From: Areca catechu
Taxonomy: Eukaryota > Streptophyta > Magnoliopsida > Arecales > Arecaceae
DNA length: 64,000 bases
Direction: 5' to 3'
Assembly: GCA_021397845.1 (NCBI GenBank)
Contig: CM038039.1
Location: 178,224,526-178,288,525, forward strand
Positions within the stretch are counted from its first letter, which is position 1. Every line of letters starts with the position of its first letter. This document shows positions 56,466-64,000 of this stretch, in pieces. Under the pieces are notes generated by a model, which saw only the letters and a program-made list of their open reading frames with translations, searched no databases and was not told the DNA's origin. Position numbers and translations under genes: made by a program.

Positions 56466-57457
56466 ATGAAAATAGAGCTCCCCTAAATATATGATCTGAA
56501 AATATTTTTCAAACTTTTCAAATATGGCTTACATGCATTAGCATTTTTCAAAACAATATTTCCAAAAAGTTTAGAAATTAGAAAATTTCTCTCTTTAGTA
56601 CTTTTTTCTCCCTTACTTATTCTTCCCTTTTGTATATTACTTATTGCTTTCTTCTTCCCCCTTTTGTACTTTCTTTGATATCATAAAACCATTGTGCCAT
56701 TCTCATAAAACCATTTTGCCAATTGGTATCATACCATTCTCCCACTTTTTGTCATCATGAAAAAGGTGAAAATATAGTACAAAGTGGAGAAATAAGTAAC
56801 ACAGCTCCCCCTCAATGTAGGGATAAGGTGGAAAGAATAGTAAGAGAGTATCAAAAGTAATATAAGAAAAGAGTGATGCATGAACACACATATATAAATA
56901 CTTAAAGCATCTCACATATATATTTTAAAATATTTTATGATACAAGAGAGATGTATACAAACATCCAAAATTTGATACACTGATACAAAATTTTATACAA
57001 AAACAGAAACACCAATACAAACAACATACATCTAACTGATACAAAATTTGATACAAAGATAATATACATCTAACTGATACCCTGACCAATCCTTGTAGGT
57101 GCTATCCACATCAGAAGAAGACTCAATCTCTAATATAATAGGTCCTTTCATCCTAGAAGGACGAGGTTATGGCCATATGGGTTGAAGATATGCTAGTCTA
57201 GTACGGACGGCTCTAGGAATGTCTCCATGTCCTCAACCTCTGCCTCTAGCTTGTGCTCTCCCTCTAGCTCGGGCTAGAGGGGAACAAGTGTCAGGGTCAG
57301 AAAATGGGATAGGGTCAGGAATAATATGATCGATATCAGTGACAGGTGATGTGATGTCAAAAATTGATCAAGAAAGGATATGAAATCCATGAGTATAAAA
57401 ACCTATCTCCCTAGATAAGGAAGAAATGGATAAAGAAGTAAAATGTACAAAAGGTGT
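56466..57457 (-). other. S2 internal 3' region, non-coding
   Basis: AT-rich sequence with GGGGAGCT-like purine words near 56480 and 56810. A repeated TGATACAAA(A/T)TTTGATAC phrase occurs at 56970-57060. The far end resembles 25540-25632 of S1. No ORF with family features. Confidence 0.6.
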
Positions 57458-57758
57458 TGGTGTGGGCACCAGAATCTGACAGAGGCTCCTCAACCCTCTG
57501 TGGATATCTAATTAGGGTTCCAACTTTTCAGGTCTTGTAATAAGGCTTCAAGCCAAAACTTTGTAATATTTTAGTTATGAATTGAGTCTCAAGTGTTTGT
57601 GTCTAGTCCGGTACATTGACCAATTTGGTCAAATTGTGTCCTGTACTGAGTCCAATCTGAGTCTGTTTGAAGTATGGGTCCAAGCAAGATTGGTCTTGAA
57701 GTCTAGTCACTTTTAAGCCAAGCCATGAAGGAAGCCAACTCAGCTCAGGGGTGCCACC

Positions 57759-59205
57759 TGGTGGGGACACTAAAGGCACCAGAATAAGATAGAGGCTTTT
57801 CAACCCTCTATGAATTGATCTATAATTTATGAGTCCATCTATAATAAGGGCATAGCCCATCTGAGTCCATTTTAGTTGTTATTTGAATCTTTTGAGTTAT
57901 TATTTCAGTTCTGTACTTGTCAGCTCATGTTGAGCTAGTTCAATCCAATGCTAGTCAGCTCATGTCGAGCTAATTTTATTTTTTTTGAGTCCTATTCAAC
58001 CATATTGAAGACTCAAGACCATATCATACATGTGAAGACCAAGTCCAACCAGATTGAAGACATGGAAGTATAGCCCAAGTCCAACCCAGCTTGAAGATTT
58101 GAAGACCCCAGGAGAAAAATTCAGAAAGCCCTGATTCCTTGCAGATGCCCAGATTCCCTTCCAGATGCCAAAATATATTCATATACCAAGGCATCCATGA
58201 TTTTAGAGGTCCATCTGCATCCTAGCCCATAGAAATCAAGCCCAGGTGCCAAGCCCAAGCCCCTAAGAAGCAAGATACCAGGGAATATTCCTGCTACCTA
58301 GCTACCAGGCCACCCCAGCTTCCAGAGGCCCAAACCCATGCGCCCGAGCCCCTTTGGGCCGGCCTCTTGCTGCTCCTAGAAGCCCAACATGCCCCCCTCG
58401 GTGTCCTTGGAGTGTTGGCCAAGTCAAGAGAATTTTTAGAGATTTTTCTACCTAATGTTTTTTTATTTTCTAGCAAGGGTTTGAGAGGGAAAAGGATTCT
58501 TATGTAAAGACTTATGTGCCCTTACTTGGAGCCCAAGGTTAAGGGTCTATTTAAAGGACCCTAGCCTCTTGTATGAAGGGACTTTTTGATATGAATTAAA
58601 CCTTGAGTTCTTCTATTGAGTTGTGTGATACCCTGCTGTGTGCATAAAGGGATTTGTGAGAGTTTTTCTTCCCGGTGTTTGCAATCATCTTCCTGCTGAC
58701 AACAAACCCTCCAGATCCCTGGAAGCCCACTACAAAAGAAGCCTTCCCTTGATATTTTTCCTTTGTTCTCTTGTTCCTTTGTGAGTTTTCTAACCCCTGA
58801 TAGGTCGTTTGCAGGTCCCCGAGTTTTTACGAATCCAACGATTCCAGCCAAGCCTCAATCGGATCACCAAGCAGAAAGCCGGGTATCCGCGGGTCTTTGG
58901 CTCGGTTTTCCAAGCCGCATCCATCGAGGAACGAGAGACCCCTTTGCTGAGATCTTTATAGATGTTGTCATGTACACCCCCTCTACCTCCAGTCTTTATA
59001 TTGCAGGAGAACTTGCCCTAACCGAGGCTTCTCAGCCCTGGCGATCCTTCATTTCTACTTTTCTAGGTCCTAATCTTCATGCTGATCTTCTAAAATTCAT
59101 ATAAAACTTCCAACAACTTATTTTAATCTAAAATTCAGGAATTAATCACTCAACCCCACATATAAGACATACAAAAAGAATTGCATGCATATTAGTCCCC
59201 CATCA
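57759..59205 (+). repeat. C 5' LTR
   Basis: 1447 bp, TGGTGGGGACACTAAAGG to TAGTCCCCCATCA. U3 holds two imperfect palindromes AGCTCATGT(T/C)GAGCT at 57922 and 57957, also present in the 3' LTR (62640 and 62675) and the solo copy at 35701-37155. TATA box at 58548. Confidence 0.92.
58548..58555 (+). promoter_or_regulatory. TATA box of C 5' LTR
   Basis: TATTTAAA followed by GGACCCTAGCCTCTTGTATG and then a GAATTAAACC word, as in the other LTRs of the group. Confidence 0.65.
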
Positions 59206-59207
59206 TT

Positions 59208-59219
59208 TGGTATCAGAGC
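59208..59219 (+). promoter_or_regulatory. C primer-binding site (tRNA-iMet)
   Basis: TGGTATCAGAGC, exact, 2 bp inside the LTR end. Confidence 0.92.
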
Positions 59220-60124
59220 TTAGATTAGGGCTTATTTTTTACAAATTTTTAGTCCGTATATGCTCTATTTTGTTAATTATTTTTCCCTGATAAAAACTCC
59301 AAAAACTCTGAAATTATTTTTCTTGATTCAACATAATTCACAGTAATTTTCAGAATTTTTGAATATTTTTGTATGGCCTTTGAAAGCTTTTCAAGCTGAA
59401 AAATTACCTACAAATTTTCGGCTCAGTTTTTTCTGCAAGACAAGTTTGGAAGTTTTAGGGTTTTGATTAGCATCTTTTTGCATATCATTTAATTTTAGTA
59501 TATTTCCTGCATATTAGGGCATAAATTTCAAGTTTTCTTATATTTAAAAAAATACAAAAAAAATACATATTCTCCAAAAATATCAAAAACATCTAAACCC
59601 TAATTTGCATCCTCATCTGCCTGCCATCATTGCATAATTTACTTTTAAGGGCACTGTTGTTATATCAGATGGGGAGAGGATTTGATCACCTCTCCTTAGC
59701 CCAAAACCACATCCCATGCATTCGGTCCCAAGCCTTAACCTAAAATTAACTAGACTTAATTTGCCCTAGTGGGCTAGGGACATCAACTGGTCGGGTCCGG
59801 GCTACGTGTTAGATCACTGTGTCAAGCTAACCTGTGTGTGCCTTATACTTGGTGTCTAGAATGGTGGTTTAGGGATTCAATCCCGAAGGGATTGTGTGCT
59901 GGTCCGCCTACCTGGCCAATCTCTGATTGGTGTCTAGGATTGGCAATCAGGGACCTAACACTTCCCTTACACCTGCCTAGCTAAGTACAGGGTTACTATA
60001 GGCTAGTTTGCCACCCTGATTGAGCCCTCAGTTTGGACTCTAGGTCTAGTCAGCTGTAGTCGGTCTGATCGAGTCATGCATGAACAATAGATCAGGAGTT
60101 TCATATCACCCACCTCTTTCACAA
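59220..60124 (+). other. C leader with conserved leader block
   Basis: 59640-60120 is the shared block: TTACTTTTAAGGGCAC, TAGGGACATCAACTGGTCGGG, CCCGAAGGGATTGTGTGCTGG, CTACCTGGCCAATCTC and ATTGGTGTCTAGGATTGG. It is closest to the E leader. The block ends at AATAGATCAGGAGTTTC just before the ORF. Confidence 0.78.
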
Positions 60125-61810
60125 ATGTCTGAACCCATGGAAAATTTGCAAGCCCAGATAGAAGCCCTAGCTGATCAAATGGCCTAGATGACTACCCAGA
60201 TGACCCAGTTAACTCAGTCTGGTATTCAAACCAATGATAGAATTAACCATCTTGCTAATAGGTTTGATCAGTTAGAAGTCTGAGTAGGGACCCCAGAAAA
60301 AACCCATGGGTCATAATCTGAGCTAGATCCTAATTCCCCTCAACCTAGGAGGACCCCAAACCCTAATCCATACCCTGAGGTCGAACCTAGGAGAGCCCCT
60401 CATCCTGACCCATACTATAACCCTCAGCCTAAGAGGACCCCAGACCCTGACCCATACCAAGAGGTCGAACCTAGGAGAACCCCTTACCATGACACTTATT
60501 ATGATACCGAACCCAGGAAAACCCAATACTCTGACCCATATAGGGAGTCCAATCCTAGGAGAACCCAATACTCCGACCCATATAGGGAGTCCAATCCTAG
60601 GATAACCCAATACTCTGACCCATATAGAGAGCCCAACCCTAGGAGAACCCAATATTCTGATCCATATAGGGAGTCCAACCCTAGGAGAACCCAATATCCT
60701 GACCCATATAGGGAGCCCAACCTTAGGAGGACCCCATACCATGATCCATCCTTAGAACCTGACCATAGAGCTGACCCAAAATTCTATGACCCCAGATCCT
60801 ATAATCCCATGACCCATAGATCTGCATCCTTGTCCTATGAGCCCAGAGAACCCATAACCGCTAAGTATCAGCCTAGTACTAGTCATGCTTCCCCTAGTCA
60901 ACTTGAACCCCATAGGATTAGTATTCCTAAATATGATCCCAGTAGTGAGCCACTACCCCTTATACAACCTAAACCTACTTAGAATAGTACCCATAATCAG
61001 AGACCAGAACCTAACCAATTTCATGCTAGCCGACCTTCTCCAACCATTCCTGAGATTCACAAGGCTTACATTAACGCGGAAGTGTATGAAGTTGATGTGA
61101 GCCTAGTGGATGAGTATGAGGGAGAAGAGGAGACACCTTTAGTAGACCTAGAAGTAGCTGACCCAGTAGATACCCAGGTAGAAACCAACCTAGAGCTAGT
61201 TGACCTTGACCACATCCAACCTAAAGCTATAATGGAAGAACAAATAGAGGAAGAGAACCTAGGTACTGCTGCTAGAGCCTTACCTGAGGAAACCATAGAG
61301 GATAGCCAAATTATAGAGTCTAGTCCAAATATACAAGAACCAGAAGAATTTATTAAGGACCTGATCTCTTTGAATCAATACCTTCAAGATGAGTCCCCTC
61401 CTATAGTTCCCATTAAGGATCTCTTCCCAGAAATTGGTGACCCATCCTTCCATTATGCAAACCCTATAGATATAGCTCAACCTCGTAAGGTTAACCTCAT
61501 TAGTATAGGATTAGTTCCTGAAACCCCATCTTTTATCCTACTGTATCCAACTAACCTGGAACCTTTTTCTCTACCCTACAAAACTAATTCTGAACCCACT
61601 TCCTATTTTCTGCCCTTTCTAGACATCTCTAACATTTCTAGGATCATTAGATTGCATTTAGTTGAGATTAGCATACTACATGCATTCATTACGCATGTTA
61701 GGTTTGCATTATACTTCTGGCATACCCTTTGGCATTTGCTTGGAGTCTATTGTAAACACTCTTGTGCACACCACACTAGGGTTAGACCTAGAGAGTCTAT
61801 AGTCTCTTAG
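60125..61810 (+). pseudogene. C single ORF: repeat-rich gag-like N-terminus fused to X region
   Basis: One frame of 561 codons from ATG 60125 to TAG 61808, broken only by stops at 60185, 60281, 60314 and 60980, each one C-to-T step from a Gln or Arg codon. The N-terminus (MSEPMENLQAQIEALADQMA) resembles gag starts of E and A. Ten 14-residue repeats follow (codons 73-212), then Pro/Ser-rich sequence, an acidic VSLVDEYEGEEE like the post-knuckle linker of E, and the X region (LVDLDHI to RPRESI) with a hydrophobic run at LYFWHTLWHLL. There is no capsid, knuckle or protease. Function unknown; an RNA- or protein-binding role is only a guess. Confidence 0.75.
60341..60760 (+). repeat. Ten tandem in-frame 42-bp repeats in the C ORF
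   Basis: Units start at 60341 and every 42 bp to 60719. The core units (60509-60718) encode variants of NPRRTQYSDPYRES; the outer ones are more diverged (PRRTPNPNPYPEV, PRRAPHPDPYYNP). All are exactly 42 bp, so the frame is kept. The gag of E has a single similar segment (PHPRRNLQQDPYYEDE) at the same place, the likely source of the expansion. Confidence 0.93.
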
Positions 61811-61974
61811 GTTTAGGCCCATAAAAGTCTAATAAATTTCCTTCGATAGGAATGCAAAGTCGAGTCTATTAGGTGTTAGTTTGAGTCCTTTACATCATTT
61901 TGTTAGGTGTCTGCATGTGCCCAGCATATTCACTACCTATACTAATTTTAAACAAACTGGCTAATTCCCGAAGA
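61811..61974 (+). other. C non-coding spacer after the ORF
   Basis: Aligns with 53272-53399 of E (GGTTTAGGCCC, AGTCTAATAA, TAGGAATGCA), so the spacer was present in their common ancestor. No coding signal. Confidence 0.55.
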
Positions 61975-62476
61975 TGGATCAAAGAATTTAATGTAGTGGA
62001 TTCTATCTTGGTTAGGCTTAGGCCTAAAAGAAGCTTCATGCTCGTAGAGCCGGACCTTTTAAAGTGATAGAGAAGGTTGGGTCAAATGCCTAGGTGTTAG
62101 ACATGCCTTCGGATTTGGGCATTAGTTCTACCTTCAATATTATATACCTGGTTGAGTATAGGGAACTGGCAGCGATACCTAGTGAGGCCTTTGGACCTAT
62201 TCCTTTTCATTGTGAGTGATCCTAACCTAGAGTGTCCACTAACAAATTGGCCTAAGAGAGGAGAACAGATCGAGCATATCCTGGACGATCAAGCCATCAC
62301 AACCCGGGGATGTGACTACAATGCTTCCTGGTCCGATGGCGAGGCCGGCCAGAGTCGGACGATTCGTGGATTTCTCGAGAGGACATGCAGCACCTCAACC
62401 CAAACCTCCTCGAGAGATATGTGAGCCAGCTCGATCATCACTCGACAGGGTCGAGTTCCTCCCACCCCCGGAGAAT
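61975..62476 (+). pseudogene. C integrase C-terminus and chromodomain, frameshifted
   Basis: GPFKVIEKVGSNA and LGISSTFNIIYLVEY form the integrase C-terminal module, with a stop where relatives have Tyr. EHILDDQAITTRG then shifts frame; the other frame continues LVRWRGRPESDDSWISRED, LNPNLLERY and HHSTGSSSSHP up to the 3' LTR, so the chromodomain core with both Trp residues is legible. As in E, no catalytic core precedes it. Confidence 0.83.
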
Positions 62477-63934
62477 TGGTGGGGACACCAAAGGCACCAG
62501 AATAAGATAGAGGCTTTTCAACCCTCTATGAATTGATCAATAATTTATGAGTCCATCTGTAATAAGGGCTTAGCCCATCTGACTCTATTTTAGTTGTTAT
62601 TTGAATCTTTTGAGTTGTTATTCCAGTTCTGTACTAGTCAGCTCATGTTGAGCTATTTCAATCCAATGCTAGTCAGCTCATGTCGAGCTAATTTTATTTT
62701 TTTTGAGTCCTATTCAACCATATTGAAGACTCAAGACCACATCATACAAGTGAATACCAAGTCCAACCAGATTGAAGACATGGAAGTATAGCCCAAGTCC
62801 AACCCAACTTGAAGATTTGAAGATCCCAGGAGGAAAATTCAGAAAACCCTGATTCATTGCATATGCCCTCCAGATGCCCAGATTTCCTTCCAGATGCTAA
62901 AATATATTCATATACCAAGGCATCCATGATTTTAGAGGTCCATCTACATCCTAGCCCAAGGAAATTAAGCCCAGGCGATAAGCCCAAGCCCCTAAGAAGC
63001 AAGATACCAGGGAATATTCCTGCTACCTGGCTACCAGGCCACCCTAGCTTCCAGAGGCCCAAACCCATGCACCCGAGCCCCTTTGGGCCAGCCTCTTGCT
63101 GCTCCTAGAAGCCCAACACGCCCCCCTAGGCATCATTGGAGTGTTGGCCAAGTCAAGAGAATTTTTAGGGATTTTTCTACCTAATGTTTCCTTATTTTCT
63201 AGCTAGGGTTTGAGAGGGAAAAGGATTCTTATGTAAAGACTTATGTGCCCTTACTTGGAGCCCAAGGTTAAGGGTCTATTTAAAGGAACATAGTCTCTTG
63301 TATGAAAAGACTTTTTGATATGAATTAAAACCTTGAGTTCTTCTATTGAGTTGTGTGATACCCTGCTGTGCGCATAAAGGGGATTGTGAGAGTTTTTCTT
63401 CCCGGTGTTTGCAATTATCTTCCTGCTGACAACAAACCCTCCAGATCCCTGGATGCCCACACCAAAAGAGGCCTTCCCTTACTATTTTTCCTTTGTTTTC
63501 TTGTTCCTTTGGGAGTTTTCTAACCCCTGACAGGTCGTTTGCAGGTCACTGAGTTCCTCTGAATCCAATGACTCCAGCCAAGCCTCAATCGGATAACCCA
63601 GCAAAAGCCAGGTATCCGCAAATCTTTGGCTCAGTTTTCCAGGCCGCATCCATCGAGGAATGAGAGATCCCTTTGCTGAGATCTTCACAGACATTGTCAG
63701 GTACACCCCCTCTACCTCCAGTCTTTATATTGTAGGAGAACATGCCCTAACCGAGGCTTCTCAGCCCCGGCGATCCATCTTTTCTACTTTTCTTGGTCCT
63801 AATCTGCATGCTGATCTTTTAAAATTCATATAAAATTCTATACAACTTATTTTAATCTAAAATTCGGGAATTAATCACTCAACCTGACATATAAAACATA
63901 CAAAAAAAATTGCATGCATATTAGTCCCGCATCA
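62477..63934 (+). repeat. C 3' LTR
   Basis: 1458 bp, TGGTGGGGACACCAAAGG to TAGTCCCGCATCA, followed by the target duplication CCACC. It is preceded by CCCACCCCCGGAGAAT, the boundary that contains the plus-strand primer. TATA-like TATTTAAAGG at 63278. Confidence 0.92.
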
Positions 63935-64000
63935 CCACCTCTTCATCCTATGTGGCGCCATGTCAACTTGCCATGTGGGCGGTACAATTCAGATTTTTGG

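Larger units (their letters stand above)
55597..57457 (-). mobile_element. SIRE/Maximus-like copia element S2, fragment
   Basis: A minus-strand partial 3' LTR (55597-55996), polypurine tract and internal 3' region, cut on the left by E and on the right by the K LTR. It is alignable with S1 around the LTR start, the tract and the far internal part, so it is the same family. Confidence 0.78.
57759..63934 (+). mobile_element. Non-autonomous chromovirus-type element C, complete with TSD CCACC
   Basis: Perfect 5-bp duplications CCACC (57754-57758 and 63935-63939) flank a 6.18-kb element with two LTRs, an exact primer site, leader, one long ORF and an integrase C-terminus plus chromodomain. It lacks capsid, zinc knuckle, protease, RT, RNase H and integrase core. 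LTRs start TGGTGGGGACAC and end ATCA. The two LTRs differ at roughly one base in twenty over the first 185 bp compared, so the insertion is not recent. Confidence 0.93.
57458..64000 (+). repeat. LTR of element K, split by C; runs off the window end
   Basis: 57458-57758 starts TGGTGTGGGCACCAGAATC and parallels the E LTR start (GACAGAGGCTCC, CCAATTTGGTCAAA). It is interrupted after GGGGTGCCACC by element C and continues at 63940 (TCTTCATCCTATGTGGCGCCATGTC), which matches the E LTR near 49370-49400. The rest is beyond the window. The 5 bp outside are GGTGT. Confidence 0.8.

Noticed and set aside
60323..60742. 139-codon minus-strand frame with repeated VWVRVLGSPR
   Set aside because: It is the antisense shadow of the ten 42-bp coding repeats of C; any frame over such repeats stays open.
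1..64000. Host protein-coding genes, rRNA or tRNA genes
   Set aside because: All stretches could be assigned to LTR elements or their relics. No non-element exon, splice pattern, rRNA or complete tRNA was recognised.

Overview
This window is plant nuclear DNA made almost entirely of LTR retrotransposons. No host gene, rRNA, tRNA or CRISPR array can be supported. The evidence is the mix of lineages: Ty1/copia elements with UBN2-type gag and RVT_2-type polymerase, a SIRE/Maximus-like pair with a GGGGGAG polypurine tract, a Ty3/gypsy Tat element with two RNase H domains, and a set of Ty3/gypsy elements that end in an integrase C-terminus plus chromodomain. That mix is typical of angiosperm heterochromatin. 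The species cannot be fixed from the sequence. Labels used below: P1 and P2 (copia), S1 and S2 (SIRE-like), D (Tat), T (older Tat-like ORF), and J, A, G, H, E, C, K, I, B (families whose LTRs start TGGTG or TGATG and end in ATCA).

Layout. 1-8801 is P1 on the minus strand, its 3' LTR cut by the window edge. It sits in P2 (8802-16426, minus), whose gag also holds a solo LTR I (10801-12347). 16427-20201 is a decayed Tat-type gag-like ORF with a short tandem repeat upstream. J (20202-23168) is broken in the first codons of its gag by S1 (23169-25632, minus), and S1 is broken by A (25633-33259). A carries a truncated copia LTR and a minus-strand B LTR, and its 3' LTR is cut by G (33260-37337). G holds a minus solo LTR of family C (35701-37155) and is cut by D (37338-49038). 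The 5' LTR of D is split by an H cluster (37737-40766) and a B solo LTR (41163-42854). The 3' end of D is cut by E (49039-55596). Then come S2 (55597-57457, minus) and the LTR of K (57458 to the window end), into which C (57759-63934) inserted with a perfect 5-bp target duplication.

How the parts relate. C and E are bounded by two LTRs with primer-binding sites and A has the same 5' plan, but none shows reverse transcriptase, RNase H or an integrase core. In their place is a reading-frame segment ('X region') shared between A, C and partly E, followed in E and C by the integrase C-terminus and chromodomain. C has also lost capsid, zinc knuckle and protease and carries ten in-frame 42-bp repeats instead. 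The elements share a non-coding leader of about 300-480 bp although their LTRs differ strongly. This suggests a layered set of non-autonomous chromoviruses mobilised in trans, and it is the most novel content of the window. Nearly every coding region is broken; many in-frame stops look like C-to-T or G-to-A changes, as expected of methylated repeats.
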